From: Faecalicatena_A orotica
GTDB lineage: Bacteria > Bacillota > Clostridia > Lachnospirales > Lachnospiraceae
NCBI RefSeq assembly: GCF_040545875.1
Contig: NZ_JBEPMR010000003.1
Strand: one strand, 5' to 3'
Length of the DNA: 64,000 nt
How positions within the stretch are numbered: position 1 is the first letter of the stretch; the number at the start of each line of letters is the position of its first letter. The translations under genes and the position numbers were made by a program. This document shows, piece after piece, positions 53,269-61,769 of this stretch. The notes under the pieces were generated by a model, which did not search any database, was not told the DNA's origin, and was given only the letters and a program-made list of their open reading frames with translations.

Positions 53269-53997
53269 CTACCGCCCGGCTGCTTTTAAAAGCCATATTT
53301 TAACGACTCCAAAGAATTCCCTCACAAGATAGTTGATCTGGAAGACCGGGCTGGAGCTTGCCGCGATCCCGTATAGATTCTGAAATCCCACCTTTTTCCC
53401 GAGCTGAAGTGCCCTGTATAGGTGGAAATTATTCGTCACAACTGCAGTCCCTAAGTCTAAGTCCCCGATGATGCGGCTGCTGTTCTTCATGTTTTCCCAC
53501 GTCGATGTAGATGTATCCTCGTGTATAATCCGTTCCTCACGAATCCCGTGTAACTGCAGATACCCGGCCATCGCTTCCGCCTCGGATATGTCTTCGCCCT
53601 TCCCCTGTCCGCCGGACACAATCACCTTAGTCTCCGGATTTTGTTCCAGATAAATCAGGGCCGCATCTAGTCTGCGTTTCAGCGAATCCGTAATCCGCCT
53701 TCCCCGCACCTGTGCCCCGAGTACAATGATATACGGGACAGAGTCCTGGAGATTTTTAAACATAACCCTTATAATCTGCGCCTCAACGAACAGAAACACG
53801 GCCCATATCAGTATTAGTAAAACGGCCAGTCCCCTCCTGATTTCTCCCGCCAGAGGCAGAAAACCAAGAATCAGGTGCACCGCTCCGAGAAGCGGCCAGA
53901 AAACAGTGAATGTTGAATTCCATTTTCTCGAGTACAAACATAGGATCAAGTAATATATCAGACAAAAACATCCTGTCAGGAAAAAATATAACTTCAT
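53269..53997 (-). CDS. YdcF/SanA-family (DUF218) membrane protein
   Basis: This 242-residue protein has three N-terminal membrane helices (about 1-75) and a DUF218 domain with PYIIVLGAQVRG, VIVSGGQG and TSTWENMKNS. Related proteins act in envelope integrity, but the reaction is unknown. It begins 6 bases after the SEC-C gene and has no clear ribosome site, so translation may be coupled. Confidence 0.9.
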   Translation of the reverse strand: MKLYFFLTGCFCLIYYLILCLYSRKWNSTFTVFWPLLGAVHLILGFLPLAGEIRRGLAVLLILIWAVFLFVEAQIIRVMFKNLQDSVPYIIVLGAQVRGRRITDSLKRRLDAALIYLEQNPETKVIVSGGQGKGEDISEAEAMAGYLQLHGIREERIIHEDTSTSTWENMKNSSRIIGDLDLGTAVVTNNFHLYRALQLGKKVGFQNLYGIAASSSPVFQINYLVREFFGVVKIWLLKAAGR

Positions 53998-54003
53998 CAG
54001 CTG

Positions 54004-54519
54004 TTATGCGTTTTTCCCGCAGCACTTTTTATACTTCTTGCCGCTTCCGCACGGGCATGGATCATTTCTTCCAATCTTCTTCTCCTTACGGATCGTACCG
54101 GACTGCTTCTGCTCACGGTAAAGGCGTTTCTTCGTTTCTTCGTCAAACAGATTGTCCCACTGTGGCAGTTCATACAGCCAGTCCGCTTTTGCATCAACCA
54201 TGTTCTTGTACAGCTTTTCCTTGTCAAATGCAAGACTTACTTCCGTAGACGCATCCATCGTCTCAATCGGGTTCGGAACCTTCAGGCTGTCATTGATTCC
54301 ATCCAGAAATCCTGCCATAGTCAGGACTTCCTGTCCGTATTTCTTAGCCAGTTCTTCTACAGTTCCTTTTACTTCTACATCAGGAGCATCCAGAAGCTGC
54401 TCGTAAATTCCCTTTTCAATATTGAAATATGTTCCCCAGAACTGCTCCAGCTGGTCCTTTGAAAGTTCCTTGTTGTAGGCCATATCACGCCACTGATCTA
54501 ATAAACATTTCTCACTCAT
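54004..54519 (-). CDS. SEC-C motif protein
   Basis: This 171-residue protein has a helical N-terminal domain of unknown role and a C-terminal SEC-C zinc motif, GRNDPCPCGSGKKYKKCC, like the tail of SecA. The start has AGGAG upstream. It probably binds zinc and a partner protein or nucleic acid; no specific function is assigned. Confidence 0.9.
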   Translation of the reverse strand: MSEKCLLDQWRDMAYNKELSKDQLEQFWGTYFNIEKGIYEQLLDAPDVEVKGTVEELAKKYGQEVLTMAGFLDGINDSLKVPNPIETMDASTEVSLAFDKEKLYKNMVDAKADWLYELPQWDNLFDEETKKRLYREQKQSGTIRKEKKIGRNDPCPCGSGKKYKKCCGKNA

Positions 54520-54665
54520 TGTATATAACTCCTTTTATCTTAATTTCGCTCGTGCTCCCATTATATAACAAAATTTCCTGATAGTAAACATGAATTTGAG
54601 GGAAGTCTGCGAAGCGGGAATACATTAAAGTTCACCACATTCGCGTACATTCCCTCAATTCCTGT

Positions 54666-54694
54666 TTGAAATACACGCTCTTTTTAGTTATAAT
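54666..54694 (+). promoter_or_regulatory. Promoter of the 74-aa membrane protein gene
   Basis: TTGAAA (54666-54671), 17 bases, TATAAT (54689-54694). Confidence 0.6.
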
Positions 54695-54736
54695 AAATCT
54701 ATCTTTACATTATGTATTGGATAGAAAGGATTTATT

Positions 54737-54961
54737 ATGAAAAAATCTAAACGCATTTTTGCCCTGATTGGCGCAGTTCTTCTCATATGTTTATACGGCA
54801 GTACGTTGATTTTCGCTTTTGTTGACCATTCTGCATCTATGGATCTGCTTAAGGCTTCCATCGCAGCTACCATTTTACTGCCCGTTCTGTTGTATGCTTA
54901 TAATTTAGTTTATCGTCTGTCTCAAAAGAAAAGACCGGATGACCCAGATGAGGATCAGTAA
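54737..54961 (+). CDS. Small two-helix membrane protein (74 aa)
   Basis: This 74-residue protein has two predicted membrane helices (8-27 and 40-60) and an acidic tail (RPDDPDEDQ). It has AAAGGA upstream of its ATG and a consensus promoter. I do not recognise a named family; small proteins like this are conserved in Lachnospiraceae. Role unknown. Confidence 0.75.
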   Translation: MKKSKRIFALIGAVLLICLYGSTLIFAFVDHSASMDLLKASIAATILLPVLLYAYNLVYRLSQKKRPDDPDEDQ

Positions 54962-54965
54962 CCTC

Positions 54966-55130
54966 TTATACGTACATCTGTGCAAGTTCCAGAGCGGCGT
55001 TCATATCTGCTGCTCTGCTTTTGCCTGCTGGTTCGCTGGCAATCTCAGCCCTTCTCTTTTCCTGTCTTCTTACCAGGTATTCTTCCATCGAAATGATCTC
55101 TTGAGTTCTTCCATTGTTGTTCTGACGCAT
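54966..55130 (-). CDS. Small hypothetical protein (54 aa)
   Basis: A 54-codon frame starts at ATG 55128-55130 with a perfect AAGGAGG site 8 bases upstream. It is basic in the middle (EEYLVRRQEKRRAE) and ends in AALELAQMYV. It converges on the 74-residue gene with 4 bases between the stops. No recognised domain. Confidence 0.65.
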   Translation of the reverse strand: MRQNNNGRTQEIISMEEYLVRRQEKRRAEIASEPAGKSRAADMNAALELAQMYV

Positions 55131-55329
55131 GAAAATACCTCCTTTTCTTAATAAGCCTCAGCTTTACTATTATATGAATACTCACCCTGAAATATGCTGA
55201 AAAAAACGATATTTGGCAATCATTTTTTCATCCCCGTCAGCATGAATTCATTGTACCTTTCAATTGTGTCAGAGTTATGGAAGAAATCTAAAGTTTCTAT
55301 TATCAAATATTATTAATTTCTTATTTTTC

Positions 55330-56448
55330 CTATCGGAATACTTTTCCGTCCCTGCGCCAGCTTTTTGTGTTTCCATAGGCCGCAATCATCACTGCGACAA
55401 AGTTAACAGTATTAATTGCCGTAACGATTCCCGCAAACTTCGTATACGAAATCCTATCCCTGCTCCCCATCACGGTCGTTACGGAAATATACATCAGAAA
55501 GGCCAGCAGGAGCACGCTCCAGTACACCCAGTCTTTCACGTTGAAGTAGTACAACAGGCCGATTCCCCCTGAATAGACCAGTGCTCCCAATGCACCGTAC
55601 CCGCAGTTTCTGTCCATTTTTTCAAACCTGTCCAGACACAGTCCGAAGATGACCACAAAAAGGGCCGCTGCTGCAAATAATCCTGCACTTTTGAAGCGAA
55701 TACCGCTCAAATCTTTATCGACAATCCATTTCAGCGTAAATACAAACAAAGGCAGTTCCAGCGCCGCTAATATAAAATTCATATACAGTGCCCACATTTT
55801 AGCCGTCCAGATTGTAGACAGTGCCGTGAACACGGCGAGCAGTATCAGAACCGGAACAATCCAAAAGTCTCTCGCCAGATATGTCATGGACGGACCCAGA
55901 TGGACCTCAGCGCTTCCCATTAATAGGATCTTTTCCATCACTCCCGAGAAAAGATAACAAAGTACTGCATCCAGCAGCAGGGCCGCTGCCAGCCATTTCC
56001 ATATATAACGATAATACTCCTGCTTTGTGATTTCCACTTCCGCCGCATCTTCATACAATACCTGCTCCAGCCGGTCTCTTATACCAGCACTCTTTTCATC
56101 CAGAATAGAGAAATTCAGATGATCCAGATCTACACCCGTTCTCAATATTGTATTGCAGACCTCCTGAAGTTCATGGAGATGTTCTGCTTCTTTTTCCATT
56201 TCCTCCTGCCGTTTTTGAATGATTTCATCCAGCTCATACTCTCCTTGGAAGAGCAGCCTCAAATCTTGAACGGAAACGCCCAATACACGTAGAAACTTTA
56301 TCTGCTGCAGCCGCTCCACATCTTCTTTTGTGTACTCCCTGTAGTTATTATCATTATTTCTCCGCGGGGCGATCAGGCCTTCTTTTTCATAAAATCTGAT
56401 ATTGGCACTTGTGATCCCGACAGCCCTCTCAACATCTTTGATCTTCAT
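55330..56448 (-). CDS. MerR-family regulator with membrane C-terminus
   Basis: This 372-residue protein has an N-terminal MerR winged helix (SANIRFYEKEGLIAPRR) and a coiled-coil dimer region (about 75-115). The C-terminal part from about 150 has six or seven predicted membrane helices. Membrane-anchored MerR proteins of this kind are known in Clostridia but have no assigned signal. The start has GAGGAGG upstream. Confidence 0.88.
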   Translation of the reverse strand: MKIKDVERAVGITSANIRFYEKEGLIAPRRNNDNNYREYTKEDVERLQQIKFLRVLGVSVQDLRLLFQGEYELDEIIQKRQEEMEKEAEHLHELQEVCNTILRTGVDLDHLNFSILDEKSAGIRDRLEQVLYEDAAEVEITKQEYYRYIWKWLAAALLLDAVLCYLFSGVMEKILLMGSAEVHLGPSMTYLARDFWIVPVLILLAVFTALSTIWTAKMWALYMNFILAALELPLFVFTLKWIVDKDLSGIRFKSAGLFAAAALFVVIFGLCLDRFEKMDRNCGYGALGALVYSGGIGLLYYFNVKDWVYWSVLLLAFLMYISVTTVMGSRDRISYTKFAGIVTAINTVNFVAVMIAAYGNTKSWRRDGKVFR

Positions 56449-56535
56449 AAGCCATCCTCCTCTCTTTCTGGCTTTATTGTAATCCCTGAACCTGCTTCAA
56501 GGTCAATAGTTTTCATGTAATTACCACAAAAAAGG

Positions 56536-56582
56536 CAAAAAAACAGAACACCGGTGCATTTCACACCCAGCGTTCTGTTTTT
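56536..56582 (-). terminator. Terminator after purA
   Basis: A 9-bp stem AAACAGAAC/GTTCTGTTT (56541-56549 with 56572-56580) with an inner CACC/GGTG pair is followed by a U run on the minus strand. Confidence 0.8.
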
Positions 56583-56613
56583 CATTATAAATTCAAACTA
56601 TTAACAATTGTGG

Positions 56614-57891
56614 TTATTTACGATAGATAATATCGTCACGTCCCGGTCCATTGCTGATCAATGTGATCGGATATCCGATCTCCTGCTCAACAAACTCGAT
56701 GTACTTCCTGCAGTTCTCCGGAAGGTCTTCATACTTCTTAATCCCGCGGATATCGCAGTTCCATCCCGGAAGTGTCTTGAGTACCGGTTTTGCTTTTTCG
56801 AGAAGATGTGTCACAGGGAAGTCTGTTGTAACTTCACCGTTAATTTCGTATCCGACGCATACCGGAATCTCTTCCAGATACCCCAGTACGTCCAGTACTG
56901 TGAATGCTACGTCAGTCGTCCCCTGCATTCTGCAGCCATATTTAGAAGCCACGCAGTCAAACCATCCCATACGTCTCGGACGTCCCGTTGTCGCCCCGAA
57001 TTCTCCACCGTCTCCACCGCGCCGTCTCAATTCGTCAGCCTCGTCGCCAAAGATTTCGCTGACAAAGGCACCAGCACCTACCGCGCTGGAATAAGCCTTA
57101 CATACAGTGATAATCTGCTTAATCTCATACGGCGGGATTCCTGCTCCGATAGCGCCGTAAGCTGCAAGGGTAGAGGAAGAGGTAACCATCGGGTAGATAC
57201 CGTGGTCAGGATCTTTCAGAGAACCAAGCTGTCCCTCCAGAAGGATATTCTTCCCTTCCTTTAAAGCATTGTAAAGATACAGAGAAACATCACATACATA
57301 TGGCGCGATCATCTCTTTATATTCCAGTAATTCTTTATATAAATCGTCAGGATTAATCAGTGGTTTGTGGTATAAATGCTCCAACAGAACATTTTTCTGT
57401 TCTGCCACACGAACAACTTTTTCTTTCAGCAGATCATCATCAAACAGTTCGCTTACCTGAAAACCGATTTTCGCATATTTATCAGAATAGAACGGTGCAA
57501 TACCTGACTTTGTGGAGCCAAAAGACTTGCCTGCCAGACGTTCTTCCTCATATGCGTCAAAATTTTTATGGTATGACATCACGATCTGCGCCCTGTCAGA
57601 AACCAGAATCTTAGGAGCCGGAACCCCCTGGTCAACGATAGACTGGATTTCCTTAAACAGAACAGGGATATCGAGTGCCACTCCATTACCTATAATGCTG
57701 GTTGTATGGTCATAAAATACACCAGACGGCAGTGTATGCAGCGCAAACTTTCCATAATCATTGATGATCGTATGGCCTGCATTCGCTCCCCCCTGAAAAC
57801 GGACAATGATGTCGGCTTCTTTTCCAAGCATATCTGTGATCTTGCCTTTTCCTTCATCGCCCCAGTTAGCACCTACTACTGCTTTTACCAT
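56614..57891 (-). CDS. purA: Adenylosuccinate synthetase
   Basis: This 425-residue enzyme makes adenylosuccinate from IMP, aspartate and GTP. The phosphate-binding loop ANWGDEGKGK is at the N-terminus, followed by GGANAGHTI; the later motif TTGRPRRMGW is also present. The start is the ATG at 57889-57891 with AGGAGG 7 bases upstream; a reading seven codons longer lacks a site. Length is normal. No purine riboswitch was seen in the upstream 210 bases. Confidence 0.97.
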   Translation of the reverse strand: MVKAVVGANWGDEGKGKITDMLGKEADIIVRFQGGANAGHTIINDYGKFALHTLPSGVFYDHTTSIIGNGVALDIPVLFKEIQSIVDQGVPAPKILVSDRAQIVMSYHKNFDAYEEERLAGKSFGSTKSGIAPFYSDKYAKIGFQVSELFDDDLLKEKVVRVAEQKNVLLEHLYHKPLINPDDLYKELLEYKEMIAPYVCDVSLYLYNALKEGKNILLEGQLGSLKDPDHGIYPMVTSSSTLAAYGAIGAGIPPYEIKQIITVCKAYSSAVGAGAFVSEIFGDEADELRRRGGDGGEFGATTGRPRRMGWFDCVASKYGCRMQGTTDVAFTVLDVLGYLEEIPVCVGYEINGEVTTDFPVTHLLEKAKPVLKTLPGWNCDIRGIKKYEDLPENCRKYIEFVEQEIGYPITLISNGPGRDDIIYRK

Positions 57892-58082
57892 TTCAAACCC
57901 TCCTGCGTACATTATCGCTTATTTCAATCCGCATCCTGATCCGTGAGAGAACCAGAAATACTCCGGCGGTCTTGTTCCTGCTGAACAAACCGCCCTATGA
58001 ATTATACTATACTTTTTTCATTATGTAAAACGTTATTTCCGATTTTTTGCCAAACAAGATTGTTATTTCTTCAACAAGCAAC

Positions 58083-58102
58083 TTCAAAGGGGTCAGACCC
58101 CT
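58083..58102. repeat. Short palindromic repeat, copy 1
   Basis: A 20-base sequence containing GGGGTCAGACCCC lies just after the cardiolipin synthase gene. It differs at 2 of 20 positions from the copy at 63577. Confidence 0.5.
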
Positions 58103-58122
58103 CTGAAAAAGTGCACTTCCAG

Positions 58123-59697
58123 TTACATTAGTGGGGCAATCAGCCGTAATACCCGTCCGCAGATCATCATAAACAGGCTTATCTTATTCAAATCTGTGAT
58201 CGTGATCCGCTGGCACTGCTTCAGTGTTTTCTGAAAATCGGCCTCAATGTCTCTGACGACCGGGTTGTTATAGATGAATACACCACATTCAAAATGCAGG
58301 TACAGACTGCGGTAATCCAGATTGATGGTTCCTACCGTTGCTGTGTCATCATCCGACACAAATATTTTGGCATGGACGAAGCCAGGTGTGAACTCATATA
58401 TCTGTACTCCTGCCTCTATCAGCTCCCGGTAAAATGTTTTTGCCACGGCAAATGCATACCATTTATCAGGGATATGCGGCATAATGACTGCCACCTCGAT
58501 CCCGCTTTTGGCGGCTCTCGTCAGTGTATCCATCATCTCATTGTCCAGAATCAGGTACGGTGTCATGATATGTACATACTTCTTCGCGTGATTGAGTATA
58601 TGGAAATAGACCTCTTCCCCGACGTCCTCGTTATCATATGGACTGTCGCCGTAAGGGATCATGAAGCCAAGTTCCCTGTGAAGCTCCTGTGACATCGGGG
58701 TCAGGTATTTTTTATATTCCTCCCCGTATTTCAGCTCCGTCGCATTCCACATCTGAAGAAACAGCATCGTCAAACTCTGCACCGCATCACCCTCCAGCAT
58801 GATTGCAGTATCCTTCCAGTAGCCGAAACGGACCTTTTTATTGATATATTCATCTGCCAGATTGATTCCGCCCGTAAAACCAACCCTTCCGTCTATAACG
58901 CATATTTTCCTGTGGTCCCTGTTGTTCTGTGTTGTGGATAAAACTGGCCGGATCGGGCTGAACATTTTACACTGTATGCCATATTTGCGGATAGTCTTCG
59001 GATAATTGTAGGGAAGCAGGGAAATACTGCACATTCCGTCATACATGAAACGAACTTCCACCCCCTCCTTCACCTTTCTTTTCAGTACATCCAGAATCGT
59101 ATCCCACATGTACCCTTCCCCTACAATAAAATATTCCATAAAGATGAATTTTTCCGCCTTCTCAAGCTGATCAAGCAGCACCGGGAACTTTTCTTCTCCG
59201 CAGGTAAAAAAAGTTGCTTTTGTATTTCTGTAGGTAGGGAAACAGAGCTGGTGCTTCATGTAGTGTGCCAGATTGGCATTTGCCGGCTTACTCAGCCTCA
59301 GGTCGTCGATGATCTCCTGCTTTTGTTCCATATATGGATATGTATCAAGCTTTAACTTCGCCAGCCGTTTGCCGATATACCTTGTACCAAGCTGTGACTT
59401 GACATAAATGTAGAACAGGCATCCAAATACCGGAAATATCAGGATCAGCAGCACCCAGGTCATATTAAACGCCGGATTTCCCCTCTGGTTGATAATATAA
59501 ATAACGATTACGGCCCCCAGTATATTGATTGCACTATAAACGTATATGATATAATCTCTCAGAAATGTCGCGATTCCTACCATCATCAAAAGCTGCACCA
59601 GTATCAGAAGAAAAATCAATGCAGTCCGGCTGAATACAACACTTAAAATGCCTTTCTTCGCCTGTTTTTTTGCTTTATTTGCCGTTTTATTATTCAT
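58123..59697 (-). CDS. cls: Cardiolipin synthase (phospholipase D family)
   Basis: This 524-residue protein has two N-terminal membrane helices (PLDc_N region) and two phospholipase D domains. The HKD motifs are HRKICVID in the first domain and HAKIFVSD in the second. It condenses phosphatidylglycerol to cardiolipin. The start is ATG with a purine-rich GGAG farther upstream. Confidence 0.95.
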   Translation of the reverse strand: MNNKTANKAKKQAKKGILSVVFSRTALIFLLILVQLLMMVGIATFLRDYIIYVYSAINILGAVIVIYIINQRGNPAFNMTWVLLILIFPVFGCLFYIYVKSQLGTRYIGKRLAKLKLDTYPYMEQKQEIIDDLRLSKPANANLAHYMKHQLCFPTYRNTKATFFTCGEEKFPVLLDQLEKAEKFIFMEYFIVGEGYMWDTILDVLKRKVKEGVEVRFMYDGMCSISLLPYNYPKTIRKYGIQCKMFSPIRPVLSTTQNNRDHRKICVIDGRVGFTGGINLADEYINKKVRFGYWKDTAIMLEGDAVQSLTMLFLQMWNATELKYGEEYKKYLTPMSQELHRELGFMIPYGDSPYDNEDVGEEVYFHILNHAKKYVHIMTPYLILDNEMMDTLTRAAKSGIEVAVIMPHIPDKWYAFAVAKTFYRELIEAGVQIYEFTPGFVHAKIFVSDDDTATVGTINLDYRSLYLHFECGVFIYNNPVVRDIEADFQKTLKQCQRITITDLNKISLFMMICGRVLRLIAPLM

Positions 59698-59801
59698 ATA
59701 TCTTTGTGCACGCTCCTTTATCAGATGTTAAATTTCCGTTGGTCCAGATATGTTATCTCTTATTACATTTCAACCAGTTACCTTTATTTTAATTTCCAAT
59801 A

Positions 59802-59830
59802 TTGTAATTATGAACAAAAAGTATTACAAT
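59802..59830 (+). promoter_or_regulatory. Promoter of the 94-aa protein gene
   Basis: TTGTAA (59802-59807), 17 bases, TACAAT (59825-59830). Confidence 0.55.
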
Positions 59831-59876
59831 AGAAAAGAATTACAGTTATTTATCCCATAGAAAGGAGACTTATTCA

Positions 59877-60161
59877 TTGAAAAAGTTTTTTAAATGGTTC
59901 ATAAGTCTTGCAGCTATCGGTTCTGCAATCGGCCTCATTATAGCATATTTCTGTAAAGGCAGATGCAATGACAGTTGTTGTGAAGACACCCAGGACTCTA
60001 CAGAAGAAGAAGATTTTGACTTAGACAGTGATCTACAGCCTGTTGCAGATAGGGAATATGTCCCGCTCAAACGGACGGCAGATGCCGCTTCCGATACGAA
60101 AGCAGAGGAACCTGCCGGTAAGGAAGAAGCCGCTGAAGCTCCGGCTGAAGAAAAAGAATAG
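59877..60161 (+). CDS. Small single-helix protein with acidic tail (94 aa)
   Basis: This 94-residue protein has an N-terminal membrane helix (about 5-27), a Cys-containing CKGRCNDSCC segment, and a strongly acidic Ala/Glu-rich tail. It starts at TTG (59877-59879) with GGAG 9 bases upstream and has both a consensus promoter and a terminator, so it is a real single-gene unit. No family recognised. Confidence 0.75.
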   Translation: MKKFFKWFISLAAIGSAIGLIIAYFCKGRCNDSCCEDTQDSTEEEDFDLDSDLQPVADREYVPLKRTADAASDTKAEEPAGKEEAAEAPAEEKE

Positions 60162-60176
60162 TTTATGTAATCATCA

Positions 60177-60209
60177 CAGGGTTGAGGTTTTTCCTCAATC
60201 CTGTTTTTC
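60177..60209 (+). terminator. Terminator after the 94-aa gene
   Basis: An 11-bp stem (60177-60187 with 60193-60203, one G-U pair), a T5 loop and a T5 tail. Confidence 0.85.
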
Positions 60210-60230
60210 TTTTCCTCTGCCACCGCGGTA

Positions 60231-61628
60231 TTAACGCCAGACCTCGTCCAGTATCCTGACCGCCTCCTGAATCTTTTCCTCATTCATATTGGCATATCCC
60301 AAAAGAATCGTAGCCTGATCATTTTTATGCGGCCCGATAAAATATTCAGAGAGTCCATAGACCTTCACTCCCCTCGCAGCCGCCCGCTCCATCAGTTCTG
60401 TCTCCTTCATTGTGTTCCTGAAATGGAGCAGAAGGTGCACGCCCGCGTTTTCCCCTGAAATTTCACAGCGGTCCTGCAGATTCTTAAGGCTCCCGAGCAG
60501 GGTGTCGTGGCGGTTCTTATACAGTGCCCTTGTTTTATTCAGATGCCTCTCATAATAGCCGTCTTCGATAAACTTCTCCAGAATCATCTGGTCCACCTTC
60601 GACACCGTGGAGCTTAAGAAACTGCTCCGCTCCCAGTACAGCTCCAGCAGGGGCCCGGGAAGAACCATGTAGCTCATACGGATCGCAGGGGCAATCGATT
60701 TCGAAAAGGTTCCCATATAAATCACTTTATCATGATTGTCATAGCCCTGGAGTGCAGGAATCGGTTTGCCTTTATACCGGAATTCGCTGTCGTAATCATC
60801 CTCGATAATATAGCGCCCTTCCTGCTCATTTGCCCATTTCAGCAGCGACATCCTCCGTTTGATCGGCATGACGATCCCCAGCGGATACTGGTGGGACGGC
60901 ATGACAAATGCGATGTCTGCCTGCGACGCCGTGAGCTTCGCGATCTCCATCCCTTTCTCATCCATGTCCACAGTGCAGACTTCATAAGACAGATTTTTAA
61001 ACAGCCTGTATGCCTGCTTATAGGTTGGGTTCTCAAGGGCCACCTTGTGTTCCTGCCCGATCACGGTCGTTAAGAGCATCAGCAGATAATCATTCCCGGC
61101 TCCCACTATAATCTGTTCCGGACGGCAGTTTACACCTCTTGCCTGATGGAGATATCCGCATATCGCACTTCTCAGACCATATTCCCCCTGTGGTTCACCG
61201 AGTCGGAACATCTCTGCCCTGTCGTCTAACAGACACTCCCTCGATAATTTTCTCCATGCATTGTATGGGAAACTCTTCAGATCCACCCCATTTGGCGTAA
61301 AATCATAGGGATACACCCGTTTCTCCTTTTGAGGCTCGGCAGCGATTTCCCCGGATGCCGGCTTAAGCTGGTACAATTCCTCAATCTGGGATGCAAAGTA
61401 TCCCCTGCAGGGCTCCGCCTCTACATAGCCTTCCGACAGAAGCTGCTCGTAAGCAAGCTCCACTGTACTGCGGCTCACCTCCAGATATTTGCTGAGTGAC
61501 CGCGTAGAAGGCAGTTTCTCACCACTTAAAATCCGGCCACACTGGATGTCTTTCTTAATATAGTTATAAATCTGTTCATACAAAGGGATCTCCGACTTGG
61601 GCTGGAGATTTATCGTCAACTCATTCAT
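60231..61628 (-). CDS. MocR-type GntR regulator with PLP-aminotransferase domain
   Basis: This 465-residue protein has an N-terminal GntR winged helix (about 5-75, PSTRSLSKYLEVSRSTV) and a class I aminotransferase-like domain. The PLP lysine is in GTFSKSIAPAIR. Members such as PdxR and GabR control vitamin B6 or amino-acid genes. The start chosen is ATG 61626-61628; a GTG four codons earlier overlaps the CGGAG site. The target is not apparent: the neighbours are glnS and a small membrane protein. Confidence 0.92.
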   Translation of the reverse strand: MNELTINLQPKSEIPLYEQIYNYIKKDIQCGRILSGEKLPSTRSLSKYLEVSRSTVELAYEQLLSEGYVEAEPCRGYFASQIEELYQLKPASGEIAAEPQKEKRVYPYDFTPNGVDLKSFPYNAWRKLSRECLLDDRAEMFRLGEPQGEYGLRSAICGYLHQARGVNCRPEQIIVGAGNDYLLMLLTTVIGQEHKVALENPTYKQAYRLFKNLSYEVCTVDMDEKGMEIAKLTASQADIAFVMPSHQYPLGIVMPIKRRMSLLKWANEQEGRYIIEDDYDSEFRYKGKPIPALQGYDNHDKVIYMGTFSKSIAPAIRMSYMVLPGPLLELYWERSSFLSSTVSKVDQMILEKFIEDGYYERHLNKTRALYKNRHDTLLGSLKNLQDRCEISGENAGVHLLLHFRNTMKETELMERAAARGVKVYGLSEYFIGPHKNDQATILLGYANMNEEKIQEAVRILDEVWR

Positions 61629-61651
61629 CCTGACAGGCACTCCGTTTCACG

Positions 61652-61685
61652 ATAAAAGACAGGTCTTCTTTCTGTTCAAGACCTG
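61652..61685 (-). terminator. Terminator after glnS
   Basis: A perfect 8-bp stem CAGGTCTT/AAGACCTG (61660-61667 with 61678-61685) is followed by a short U run on the minus strand. Confidence 0.7.
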
Positions 61686-61769
61686 CCCTTTTCTTTGTCC
61701 GGGCAGCATCTCTGTCCGGCAGGCTGCCAACAGAGAGAAATGCCCCGATACTTGTTTACTTTTGCTTCC

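Noticed and set aside
57913..58122. Purine riboswitch upstream of purA
   Set aside because: None of the conserved purine-aptamer segments is present in the interval.
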